This document shows, one piece after another, positions 45,598 to 53,379 of a stretch of 64,000 nucleotides of DNA. Within the stretch, counting starts at the first letter, position 1; each line of letters begins with the position of its first letter. The DNA comes from Pirellulaceae bacterium (GTDB lineage: Bacteria; Planctomycetota; Planctomycetia; Pirellulales; Pirellulaceae), in NCBI GenBank assembly GCA_028280445.1, contig JANQLU010000060.1, positions 1 through 64,000 on the forward strand, written 5' to 3'. The notes beneath the pieces were generated by a model that was not told the DNA's origin, did not search any database, and was given only the letters and a program-made list of their open reading frames with translations. The translations under genes and the position numbers were made by a program.

Positions 45598-46473
45598 ATG
45601 AAATTTTACACTAGAAAAACTGGATTTACACTTGTCGAACTGCTGGTTGTCATCGCGATCATCGGCATTTTAATCGCTTTGCTGATTCCAGCTGTTCAAG
45701 CGGTCCGCGAGGCCGCACGCAAAACATCATGCGCCAACAATATTCGCCAGATTGGCATCTCGGCCCTGAACTATGAGGCCACCTATAAACGATTACCTCC
45801 ACCCAAATTGGGCGCTGGAGAATTCAACACACTTGGCTCAACTTTTGTGATTCTGTTGCCGTTTGTCGAACAGGCCTCGAGATTCGAACAATACGATTTG
45901 GATGCATCCATCTCGGCCCCTGGAAATATCGAACTGACTTCAAAGCCGATCGATATTTATTCTTGCCCATCAATGGTATTCCAAGATGGTTCGAATGAAT
46001 TTGGTGAAGGCAGCTATATCATCTCGTACGCCACGATCTACCGACCGTCAGCTCAAAACAAAGTTGCCGATGGCGCGTTTACCGATCCGCCCAACGACTC
46101 GTCGAAACGATATCGTTTGACGATGTCGGCGTTTCGAGATGGAACCAGTCATACGTTTTTCTTTGGCGAGATTGACAACAGCGTCAAATGGACTGGCAAC
46201 TCTCCGAGTCCGGGCACATGGGGAAACTACACTTGGGCTCAAGGTTATTGGTTTAACTCCCAGTCGCATCTCGAAGGTGAGTTCAACCTGAAAGGTCCCG
46301 TCAGCGAAACCGAGCTCAAACAATACCGGACGTTTCGCAGCGATCACCCCGCCGGAGTCAATTTCTGTTTCGTTGACGGTTCAACGCGTCTGATCCCCGA
46401 CGCGATTGATCCGATTGTTCTCAATGCCGCCGTCACGCGCGATGGCGGTGAAATATTCGAGTTTGAAAATTAA
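45598..46473 (+). CDS. DUF1559 prepilin-like protein
   Basis: 291 residues. The N-terminus has the prepilin methylation motif [20 protein letters not shown], cut before the Phe. The C-terminus has the DUF1559 hallmark: [17 protein letters not shown]. Planctomycetes encode many such proteins; their role (surface pseudopilins) is not settled. Mid-region with YSCPS and [12 protein letters not shown] also typical. It follows the PEP-CTERM gene by about 80 bases. Confidence 0.93.
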   Translation: MKFYTRKTGFTLVELLVVIAIIGILIALLIPAVQAVREAARKTSCANNIRQIGISALNYEATYKRLPPPKLGAGEFNTLGSTFVILLPFVEQASRFEQYDLDASISAPGNIELTSKPIDIYSCPSMVFQDGSNEFGEGSYIISYATIYRPSAQNKVADGAFTDPPNDSSKRYRLTMSAFRDGTSHTFFFGEIDNSVKWTGNSPSPGTWGNYTWAQGYWFNSQSHLEGEFNLKGPVSETELKQYRTFRSDHPAGVNFCFVDGSTRLIPDAIDPIVLNAAVTRDGGEIFEFEN

Positions 46474-46494
46474 ACAACTAACGATAGGTGAGTC

Positions 46495-46599
46495 ATGCAT
46501 AAAAATTTTAGCCTCCTGAAAAAAGCTTGTTTGGCGCTTCTACTGATGGCGTTGATGACATCGCAAGTCCAAGCCTCTGACGTTGGTCAAGAAAAATAG
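46495..46599 (+). CDS. Tiny secreted peptide, 34 residues
   Basis: ATG 46495 with AGGTGAG in good position. MHKNFSLLKKACLALLLMAL is a signal peptide with a likely cut after VQA, leaving only about eight residues (SDVGQEK). It lies between the DUF1559 and PepSY genes. It could be a secreted signal, a remnant or a membrane peptide. Confidence 0.5.
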   Translation: MHKNFSLLKKACLALLLMALMTSQVQASDVGQEK

Positions 46600-46635
46600 C
46601 CTGGAATAAACCACTACAACAAAAGGACAACCGAC

Positions 46636-47733
46636 ATGAGTGTCGATGAAATCCAAATTCCGAATCGAGAACACACGGAAGTCAGTTTAAAACCACAACA
46701 CGAAATTTCGCCGCACTCCCAGAACTCCAAGCCCTCCTCCCCGCGAAAAAAACGCAAACGCAAAAAGATCAGCTCCAAAATCACGATGTTGATTCGTCGG
46801 ATTCATCTTTATGCAGGATTGTTTATGTTGCCTTGGGTTTTGTTGTATGGATTTACTGCATTGCTGTTTAATCATCCAACTTACTTGACGGATTCCAAAA
46901 CCGAAATTCAACACTTTTCGCTGTCAGACGAACAGCGCGAACAATTGCCAACAGCCGGCGGCATCGCGGAGCAAGTCGTTTCCGCAGCAAACGCAGAGTT
47001 GTCCAAAGCCGGAAAAAATCAAAAAATTGAAATAAGCAATCCTGAATCGGCAGGCTTCCAACGTCGAGCGTTTGGGACGTTGTCTAACGAAGACCAAAGT
47101 GTTTCGCTGATTCTCGACCTCAACACAGGTACTGGATATATACGCAAGCGCGAATTAACACCGCGCAACGACGACGAAAAATCGAAAGAGGTGTCGCTCG
47201 ACAATGGACTGAACATCACACTTGCAAAAAATCCAGCAAAACAAATCAAAGAATCGGTCTCAGACCTGCTCGTAGAATCCGGCGTCGCTCCGGACAAAAT
47301 GCAATTGCGCGGAATACCGACTTTGGAATTCGATGTCATGATTGACGGAGAAAAAAAACGTGTAAGGTTTTCGCCAGAATCTCAGCGCCGCGGACGGGGC
47401 CGACCATCCCCCCAACCATCCGGGAAAAACAAGGCAGGAATAAAAGGTAAACTGACCATCGTCGGCAATTCACCGAGAGAAATCAGTTTACGCAGTTATC
47501 TCTTACGGCTTCATACCGCACACGGATATCCGATACAAAAAAACTCGCGTTGGTTTTGGGCGATCGCCGTCGATTTGATGTTCGCGTCCATGGTCTTTTG
47601 GGGATTGTCGGGCGTTATTATGTGGTGGCAGATCAAGCGCACTCGCAAAATTGGTTTTGTCGTCCTGCTGCTCAGCGGTATCGTCGCCGCGTGGTTGGCC
47701 ATCGGAATGCATTGGCAATTGACCAACGGCTGA
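46636..47733 (+). CDS. PepSY-domain membrane protein
   Basis: 365 residues. Basic N-terminus (SSPRKKRKRKKI), then helix 1 near 56-76 (HLYAGLFMLPWVLLYGFTALL), the segment that opens PepSY-associated proteins. A periplasmic region of about 230 residues follows, then LRLHTAHGYP and two C-terminal helices near 308-332 and 338-358. The family is often linked with siderophore or haem uptake or flavin reduction; here the neighbours are surface proteins, so its job is open. Confidence 0.82.
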   Translation: MSVDEIQIPNREHTEVSLKPQHEISPHSQNSKPSSPRKKRKRKKISSKITMLIRRIHLYAGLFMLPWVLLYGFTALLFNHPTYLTDSKTEIQHFSLSDEQREQLPTAGGIAEQVVSAANAELSKAGKNQKIEISNPESAGFQRRAFGTLSNEDQSVSLILDLNTGTGYIRKRELTPRNDDEKSKEVSLDNGLNITLAKNPAKQIKESVSDLLVESGVAPDKMQLRGIPTLEFDVMIDGEKKRVRFSPESQRRGRGRPSPQPSGKNKAGIKGKLTIVGNSPREISLRSYLLRLHTAHGYPIQKNSRWFWAIAVDLMFASMVFWGLSGVIMWWQIKRTRKIGFVVLLLSGIVAAWLAIGMHWQLTNG

Positions 47734-47757
47734 CACGCGGTCATCGCACGACTCATC

Positions 47758-47850
47758 TCAACCACTGTATGCCCCTGCGAATGCTACCATGACGGGCCCG
47801 ATACGCTGTACATCGATCCGGAATCGTGTATCGAGCCGTATTGGGACGAG
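47758..47850 (+). pseudogene. Remnant of a ferredoxin gene
   Basis: In one frame bases 47767-47848 read VCPCECYHDGPDTLYIDPES then CIEP, matching the centre of the 4Fe-4S ferredoxin family (CPVECFYEG.N.LYIHPDECID). The N-terminal cysteines are missing, and the frame then enters family A repeat at 47875 and stops soon. The piece seems left by deletion and repeat insertion. Confidence 0.6.
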
Positions 47851-47874
47851 TTCCCAGCCATGGGCAAAGCCATC

Positions 47875-47943
47875 GTGAGCGGCAAGACGTTAGCCGCCGG
47901 TACGAAGCACCAACAAACCGACGGCTAGCGCCTTGCCTCTCAC
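47875..47943. repeat. Dispersed inverted repeat, family A (copy 4)
   Basis: Arms at 47875-47901 and 47917-47943, with a few changes (GACGTTAGCC in the left arm, CCTCTCAC at the right). It cuts the ferredoxin remnant. Confidence 0.85.
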
Positions 47944-47950
47944 AGGATCA

Positions 47951-47976
47951 GGCTCGGTGGGAGCCTCGCCCTCCCG
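47951..47976. repeat. Dispersed repeat, family E arm
   Basis: GGCTCGGTGGGAGCCTCGCC and CTCCCG. The same arm is seen at 51965-51991 (degraded), 52701-52726, 52827-52852 and 56108-56133. Confidence 0.8.
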
Positions 47977-48017
47977 AACTTTGCCCTTTCGAACCTCACC
48001 CTTTCAGCACAACAATA

Positions 48018-48082
48018 CGAGCACGAAGCGCGAGCGAGTGGTTTGACCGCGCAAAACCACTCGCTGGCGCTTCGTGCTCGTA
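48018..48082. repeat. Dispersed inverted repeat, family C (copy 2)
   Basis: ACGAGCACGAAGCGCGAGCG at 48018 extends to 48045; the inverted arm runs 48055-48082 (ending GCGCTTCGTGCTCGT). Nine bases separate them. Confidence 0.85.
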
Positions 48083-48122
48083 AGATCCAAGTGCGCTCCG
48101 CGCACACAAAAACGTCCACAAA

Positions 48123-48156
48123 AAAAGCCGTGTGGCACGAATGCAACACGGCTTTT
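48123..48156 (-). terminator. Intrinsic terminator of the gene at 48181
   Basis: AAAAGCCGTGT and ACACGGCTTTT form an 11-pair stem with a 12-base loop; the minus strand continues in T. It lies 25 bases past the stop of the leftward Cys-rich gene. Confidence 0.88.
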
Positions 48157-48180
48157 GAACGATGATTTTAAACACTTGGA

Positions 48181-48831
48181 TTAAGTGTCATCGCCAGAAG
48201 CTTTAGCGCCTTCTGGTTTTGGAGGATTTGAACCTTTTGCTGGTTCTGGTTTAACTTGACCTTCGCCTTGAGGAACTACATTGTTCGGTGACGATTGAGT
48301 CGATCCACAACCGCAAGATGAAGTTGTTGTAGCGCAACCGCAAGATGAAGTTGTAGCGCAGCCACATGAACCCCAACGGCGAGTTGAAACGTAACCACCA
48401 AATCGGCGGCAACCGCAAGAGCTTGTTGCGACTTGAGTGTTGCAACCGCATGAGTTCGAAACAACTTGGTTGTTGCAGCAGTTGTTGACTTGTGTGTTGC
48501 AGCAAGTTCTGACTGGGGTGCAGCAGTTGTTAGAACGACGAACGAAAACTCGACGTGTACGACAAGTGTTGTTGCAGCAGTTGTTTTGAACTGGGGTGCA
48601 GCAATTGTTTTGAACGACTGGAGTGCAACAGTTGTTTTGGACGGTTGCGCAACCAGTGTTGCAAGAGTTTGTTGAGGTGTAGCAGCAATTGTTGCGTTGG
48701 AACATTCCACGAAGCTGAACGCGTTGCAAAATGCGACCGCGTCGGCAACAGTTTTGTGCTTCAACAGTGCTGACGAGGCTCAAAGCCAAACCAGCCAAAA
48801 GGGCAACGCCCAAAATCAAACTACGATTCAT
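48181..48831 (-). CDS. Secreted Cys/Asn-rich repeat protein, possible cell-wall protein
   Basis: 216 residues with signal peptide (MNRSLILGVALLAGLALSLV, ending TVEAQ) and GGAG before the ATG. I count 29 cysteines (13%). The first part holds six NNCC units, often NNCCTPV or NNCCN, and the next part five SCGC units (NSCGCN, SSCGCR, GSCGCA, SSCGCA, SSCGCG). The C-terminus is charged and Pro/Lys-rich without Cys. Planctomycete walls are rich in disulfide-linked protein, so a structural role fits, but this is inference; metal binding is the alternative. It has its own terminator at 48123. Confidence 0.75.
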   Translation of the reverse strand: MNRSLILGVALLAGLALSLVSTVEAQNCCRRGRILQRVQLRGMFQRNNCCYTSTNSCNTGCATVQNNCCTPVVQNNCCTPVQNNCCNNTCRTRRVFVRRSNNCCTPVRTCCNTQVNNCCNNQVVSNSCGCNTQVATSSCGCRRFGGYVSTRRWGSCGCATTSSCGCATTTSSCGCGSTQSSPNNVVPQGEGQVKPEPAKGSNPPKPEGAKASGDDT

Positions 48832-49133
48832 TGAGAATCTCCTAAAATAAATTGAAGTTAACTTTCAAAACAAAATGTCTTTTGGATTTATTGATAGCAA
48901 CAGAAGCTTGTTTGTTGAGACACAGAATCCTTTGCTCACATCACGAGCGTCAATTTCATTCGCTAATTTGGATTCCGGGCAAGAAAACAGCTCACTGCTG
49001 TTGATCCTTTTTTGCGTACAAAGATGAATAAAACTTTAACGATTAGGGAAAATGGAAAATTCAAACTAACACCCTGAAAATCAGTGTCAAGTAGCGTAAA
49101 CGCCCCAGAATTAACCTAATTTACATAAAAAAG
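48832..49133. other. Intergenic region, no feature resolved
   Basis: About 300 A/T-rich bases upstream of the Cys-rich gene, holding its promoter. No repeat or further coding signal was recognised. Confidence 0.5.
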
Positions 49134-49179
49134 CACAGCTCTACCTGAATTACCGTCCTCTGGCTGAGATAGAGCTGTG
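49134..49179 (-). terminator. Intrinsic terminator of the gene at 49200
   Basis: CACAGCTCTA (49134-49143) and TAGAGCTGTG (49170-49179) form a 10-pair stem with a 26-base loop; a T run follows on the minus strand. The gene stop is 20 bases away. Confidence 0.85.
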
Positions 49180-49199
49180 AGATTTTGAACGAATTTTAT

Positions 49200-49520
49200 T
49201 TAACGCCAACGGCGCATTCCACCAAAACGGCCTCGCAAGCGACTCATGATGCGAAAACGTGGCTGGCAGCAACACGGATTGCCACAACAGCCAGACACCG
49301 CTCCAGCGACCGCGACTTTAGAACCTTCAGCGGGTTTGACTGCGCCAGGAGTCGGTTCCACTGCCGGTTTCTTTTCTTGAACGACTGACGACGGCGCTGG
49401 CGTCGCGTCTTGAATCTTAGAAACTTTTTGATCAACAGGGACGACGATCGACTTTGCTTCCTGCGCATTTGCAACCACTGCAAAACCTAACATACACAAC
49501 GCTAATGCGAATTGCTTCAT
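49200..49520 (-). CDS. Secreted small protein with Cys-rich C-terminus
   Basis: 106 residues. GAGGAA precedes the ATG. Signal peptide MKQFALALCMLGFAVVANAQ; a disordered Pro/Val/Lys-rich middle; then GCCGNPCCCQP and a very basic Arg-rich end. It shares with the protein at 48181 a secretion signal and clustered cysteines, and may be a partner in the cell envelope. No family is recognised. Confidence 0.72.
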   Translation of the reverse strand: MKQFALALCMLGFAVVANAQEAKSIVVPVDQKVSKIQDATPAPSSVVQEKKPAVEPTPGAVKPAEGSKVAVAGAVSGCCGNPCCCQPRFRIMSRLRGRFGGMRRWR

Positions 49521-49805
49521 AACATTTCCTCATTTGAAACGACGCGACGAAACATGCTTGCCTTGAACACTATCCATCGAGGCAAGCTCGTATAACGATA
49601 AAGCTTATCGATTAAGTAATGATGTTCAACAGGGCCAAACAGGCAAACTCGAGCTCAACTGTCCGCATTATAGCTAAATCCCCCAAATCGCCATTTTTGG
49701 TCGTCTAAACACCCTTATGTAATATCACTTTGCCTATTTTTCTTGACTTCACAAGCTCATTTGCACTATTTTTTAATCGGAGGCCTTACGTTTTAGAGAA
49801 ATGAA

Positions 49806-50882
49806 ATGAACCTAACACGTCGACAAGCATTATCTGCGTCTGCTGCAATTTCTTTACCGTTGCTCACAGGATCAGCTTGGAGCAACAAAGGCAACAACAA
49901 AAACAAGGACGACAAATTCCTCGAGTTTACTGCGGCAAGTAAAAAGGCAATTGTCCGCGGTAACAAATGGATGCTCAAAGCCATCAATCGAGACGGCGGT
50001 GCAGGAACCGATATCGGTACACAATCCGAAGCCGCGTGTACCTCGGTGGTTGGAATGGCGTTTCTCTCTCAAGGCAATACTCCCAGCGAAGGAAAGTATG
50101 CTCGCCAACAGAAAAAAATCCAACGCTTTTTGTTGAATCGCACGAACCAACTCAGAAGTAACGGACAGCTGCAAACAGTCCGCTCGGTCATCGAAGGGGA
50201 CCTCGGCCCGTACGCACCCGCCTTTTTTACAACGCTGTACCTCAGCCAGGTGATGGGCGAATCCTCCAATGTCAAAGAGACCAAGTCTGCCGTGCAGTAC
50301 CTGGCCAATTACATTTCGACGGGCCAACTCGAAGACGGTTCGTGGGGAACGGACAACGCCTGGGCGCCGCTGTTGGCAACCGCCTGCGGCTGGTTGAGTC
50401 TGCGAGCGGCTAATTTTGCCGGTGTTAAAGTGCATGGATCGTCGAAAGCCGCCGGTAATTTCCTGATCAACCGAATGCCGCGTCTCGGAACCAGTTGGGG
50501 ACGAGGATCCTGGTATCACCGCCTGTACGGCACGGCATCCGGGCTGCGTGTTTTATATTCGCTGGAAAAAGAAAACGAAGAAAAAGCCAAAACCGCGCTT
50601 AGCGATATCATGAAATTGGTCGAATCCAGCAACAAAGCGTTCGGTGGCGCCGGTGGCGAAGAATATTTGACGTTCCACCTGTTGACCGAAATGTTGATGC
50701 AAGAAGGCGGCCCGCAGTGGCGAACCTGGTATGAAACCGTTCGAGATAAATTGATCAAAGTGCAAAACAAAGATGGCAGCTGGACCGGACATCATTGCAT
50801 TACCAGTCGCACTTTCAGCACCGCGTGCGCCATGATGACATTGACCGCGCCGAATCGTTATTTGCCAATCTCGCAAGTCTAG
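49806..50882 (+). CDS. TAT-exported prenyltransferase/squalene-cyclase-like repeat protein
   Basis: 358 residues. The N-terminus MNLTRRQALSASAAISLPLL is a twin-arginine signal. The body has alpha/alpha-barrel repeats with QW-like segments: TGQLEDGSWGTDNAWAP, NKDGSWTGHHCI, SKAAGNFLINR. Such proteins (prenyltransferase/squalene oxidase repeats) are common in planctomycetes and their reaction is unknown; no cyclase DxDD is seen. It is convergent with the DKNYY gene. Confidence 0.85.
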   Translation: MNLTRRQALSASAAISLPLLTGSAWSNKGNNKNKDDKFLEFTAASKKAIVRGNKWMLKAINRDGGAGTDIGTQSEAACTSVVGMAFLSQGNTPSEGKYARQQKKIQRFLLNRTNQLRSNGQLQTVRSVIEGDLGPYAPAFFTTLYLSQVMGESSNVKETKSAVQYLANYISTGQLEDGSWGTDNAWAPLLATACGWLSLRAANFAGVKVHGSSKAAGNFLINRMPRLGTSWGRGSWYHRLYGTASGLRVLYSLEKENEEKAKTALSDIMKLVESSNKAFGGAGGEEYLTFHLLTEMLMQEGGPQWRTWYETVRDKLIKVQNKDGSWTGHHCITSRTFSTACAMMTLTAPNRYLPISQV

Positions 50883-50886
50883 TAAC

Positions 50887-50943
50887 GTAGGGCCGGTTCC
50901 CACCGGCCGTTTTATTGGATTGGCCGGTGGGAACCGGCCCTAC
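50887..50943. repeat. Dispersed inverted repeat, family B, at convergent gene ends
   Basis: Perfect 22-bp arms 50887-50908 and 50922-50943 with a 13-base loop. It lies four bases after one stop codon, and the stop of the leftward gene (50940-50942) is inside its right arm. It can act as a terminator for both strands. Confidence 0.92.
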
Positions 50944-51713
50944 TTCTTACTGCGTTTGCCATGCGAGTACAAAAATTGGCCGTCGTCACCAACCACGTAT
51001 TTGGTTTTGTGATAGGTCACGACAAACGACCCAGGTTTGGCAGCCGGTAATAATTTGGCACAGTAATACACACGGTTTTGATCGGCACCGTAATTCGCAC
51101 CGAGCAGTTTGAATGCTTTGGGATCGGCCAGAGGCAAGAATCGTCCATCACAATAAACGCGGTTTTTGTCGCGCGCCCATGCGCGATCGTTTTTGTATTT
51201 CGAATTTGGTTTTTTGATCAACTCAAAAGATGCAAAATCGGCACCCGGTATCGGTTTGTCAAACCAGTAAACGCCGTGGATATCTTTTGAATACATCCCC
51301 AACGAAACAAATCGTTCCGCATCATTTCTTGTTTTGCGACTTCCTTCGTATTCGTTATCAGCATCGCGGCTGATTTTGTTGGCCGCGTCGACAATTTCAA
51401 ATGTCTCCGGATCGGCACTGCGGAGACGACGACCTTCGAAATAAACATGGTTTTTGTCGCGTGCCCAATGTTTTTTCGAAAACTTGAAAGCTCGAAATGA
51501 ATCGGCATCGGCACCGTCGACTTCAGTTTCAATTTTTTTGAGGTCGTGATTGTTGACGCGTACCCAGTAAACTTTCCCGTCTTTTTTGGTGTAATGCCCG
51601 CCGAGGCCGCTAAAAAAATTGTAGGCATAGATCGAGATGCAACAGACGCCAATCGACGCTACCACCAAAATCAGGCTGACGACAATCGCGGCGGTTTTGA
51701 GCTTTGGTGACAT
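50940..51713 (-). CDS. DKNYY-family membrane-anchored protein
   Basis: 257 residues. N-terminal membrane helix ([21 protein letters not shown]). The extracytoplasmic part has repeated DKNxVY units: [47 protein letters not shown] and [22 protein letters not shown]. This is the DKNYY repeat of unknown function. Its stop codon is supplied by a family B repeat arm at 50940. Confidence 0.85.
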   Translation of the reverse strand: MSPKLKTAAIVVSLILVVASIGVCCISIYAYNFFSGLGGHYTKKDGKVYWVRVNNHDLKKIETEVDGADADSFRAFKFSKKHWARDKNHVYFEGRRLRSADPETFEIVDAANKISRDADNEYEGSRKTRNDAERFVSLGMYSKDIHGVYWFDKPIPGADFASFELIKKPNSKYKNDRAWARDKNRVYCDGRFLPLADPKAFKLLGANYGADQNRVYYCAKLLPAAKPGSFVVTYHKTKYVVGDDGQFLYSHGKRSKK

Positions 51714-51871
51714 ATTCGTTATTGGGTTTTTGAATGAATCCGGCCCTGTGCCTATCGTTAGTACATTGGAAATTCAAACGATGTTGGCCAGACCAATTTT
51801 TGGATCTGGGTTAATTTTTGCGCGAATCCCCAATCGTTTCCAGCACCTGCCCAAATTTGAATTGCGATCCG

Positions 51872-51940
51872 GTGAGCGGCAAGGCGCTAGCCGCCGGTTC
51901 GTATCGCTAACGTACCGGTGGCTAGCGCCTTGCCGCTCAC
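51872..51940. repeat. Dispersed inverted repeat, family A (copy 5)
   Basis: Arms 51872-51898 and 51914-51940 with a 15-base loop. A degraded family E arm follows at 51965-51991. Together they fill most of the gap between the DKNYY and pyrophosphatase genes. Confidence 0.9.
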
Positions 51941-52071
51941 AACGGTTGGGAACTCGTCCAATCCGGCTCGGCCGCAAGCCTCGCCCTCCCGCCCTCTCTG
52001 GATACTTCACAAAGTATGCCTTACTCTTTGGTGATATCGTGCGACTTGTTTCGAAGGAAAGTAACATTTTG

Positions 52072-52686
52072 ATGGCCGACAAACCGTTTTTAAAATGGCG
52101 TCCGCATCCGTGGCACGGGCTCGATGCGGGTCCCGATGTTCCTCAAGTTGTCCACGCTTATATCGAGATCTGCCCATTCGATCTCGTCAAATATGAAGTA
52201 GACAAGGAAACGGGCTATCTGCGCGTCAATCGACCTCAAACAACATCGTCTCAACCTCCGACACTGTATGGGTTTATTCCCAGGACGTATTGCGCCAACA
52301 ATGTTGCAAAATTGATGGATGGGGCAAAACGTGGAGATTTGGATCCACTGGATATCTGTATTGTCAGTGAACGTCCGATCAATCGTGGCGAAGTGATCCT
52401 TAATGCGCGCGTGGTCGGTGGACTTCCGATGCTCGATGACGGAGAAGCGGATGATAAAATTATCGCCGTGCTCGAAAACGATCCGCTATGGGCAACGGTC
52501 AACGATTTGCAAGAATTGCCTCAAGCGCTGGTCGGACGACTCCGTCACTATTTTTTGACTTATAAACTTGCGCCCGGGCAACCTTGTTCGGTTTCCATTG
52601 GTGACGCTTACGGCCGAGAACACGCGGAACAGGTGATTACTGCATCGATTGCGGATTATGAGATTGAATACGGCGAGGCACGGTAG
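52072..52686 (+). CDS. ppa: Inorganic pyrophosphatase
   Basis: 204 residues from ATG 52072 with AAGGAA upstream; the open frame extends to 51637 through repeats and is rejected. It hydrolyses pyrophosphate. Family I segments: [58 protein letters not shown]-like region replaced by [19 protein letters not shown]. Asp residues of GDLDPLD and DDGEADDK are the metal ligands. Confidence 0.92.
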   Translation: MADKPFLKWRPHPWHGLDAGPDVPQVVHAYIEICPFDLVKYEVDKETGYLRVNRPQTTSSQPPTLYGFIPRTYCANNVAKLMDGAKRGDLDPLDICIVSERPINRGEVILNARVVGGLPMLDDGEADDKIIAVLENDPLWATVNDLQELPQALVGRLRHYFLTYKLAPGQPCSVSIGDAYGREHAEQVITASIADYEIEYGEAR

Positions 52687-52700
52687 ATCTGGAGATCAAC

Positions 52701-52852
52701 CGGGAGGGCGAGGCTCCTGCCGAGCCGATTGTTTCAATGCCCATGCAATCTCATCCGTTATTGGCGAGACGATTGACGCCGGTAACCCCGCAAATACCGG
52801 CGAACGGCTTGCCGATCACCGGATGAGGCTCGGCGGGAGCCTCGCCCTCCCG
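52701..52852. repeat. Composite repeat: facing family E arms around a degraded family A arm
   Basis: CGGGAGGGCGAGGCTCCTGC at 52701-52726 is inverted relative to the arm at 52827-52852. A worn family A arm (ACCGGCGAACGGCTTGCCG) lies near 52796-52820. It separates the convergent pyrophosphatase and crcB genes. Confidence 0.85.
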
Positions 52853-52881
52853 AAACGCACCCTTCTGAAAACGCGCATTCT

Positions 52882-53253
52882 CTATAGATATTTGACAATC
52901 AACATCGCCAAAAAGACGGCGGCAAAACCCAATACAAAACTTCCGACGGTATACGCAAAAAAACTTGCTAAATCACCCGCCTTTAACATTTCGTGATTCT
53001 CATAAGCAAACGTGGAGAACGTCGTAAACCCTCCGCAAAACCCGGTGGCCAAGAGCAACATGTGAGTTTCACTCAACGTTTCATATTTGGCAGCCAACCC
53101 CAAAATAATTCCAATCACAAAACTGCCAATGATGTTGGCGAGAAAAGTCCCGTAGGGAATGCCACTGGACGGGCTGTTGAAAAGGTTCGACAGCAAATAC
53201 CTGGCAACACTTCCGAATCCACCACCGATGAATACGAGCAAGATGTTTTTCAT
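52882..53253 (-). CDS. crcB: Fluoride exporter CrcB
   Basis: 123 residues from ATG 53253; the upstream frame is rejected. Four membrane helices. Family motifs: GGGFGSVARYLLS, GTFLANIIGSFVIG, GFCGGFTTFSTF. CrcB dimers form fluoride channels. No fluoride riboswitch was recognised upstream. Confidence 0.93.
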   Translation of the reverse strand: MKNILLVFIGGGFGSVARYLLSNLFNSPSSGIPYGTFLANIIGSFVIGIILGLAAKYETLSETHMLLLATGFCGGFTTFSTFAYENHEMLKAGDLASFFAYTVGSFVLGFAAVFLAMLIVKYL

Positions 53254-53379
53254 TCGGGGAACTCTGGGTAGCGGACGGCGTACACATCCATGGATATGGT
53301 GGCCGCACGACGACAACAAACAAAACCGGTTACCAAATGTGATTCTAACCCAACCGGCTAATACGAGAATGACGTCTTC

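Noticed and set aside
48276..48764. A 162-codon frame in another frame of the Cys-rich gene
   Set aside because: It is Thr/Ala-rich only because the NNCC/SCGC codons repeat; no ribosome site or signal peptide.
51637..52071. A 145-codon extension of the pyrophosphatase
   Set aside because: It consists of the reverse of the DKNYY gene start and of dispersed repeats; ATG 52072 fits the family.
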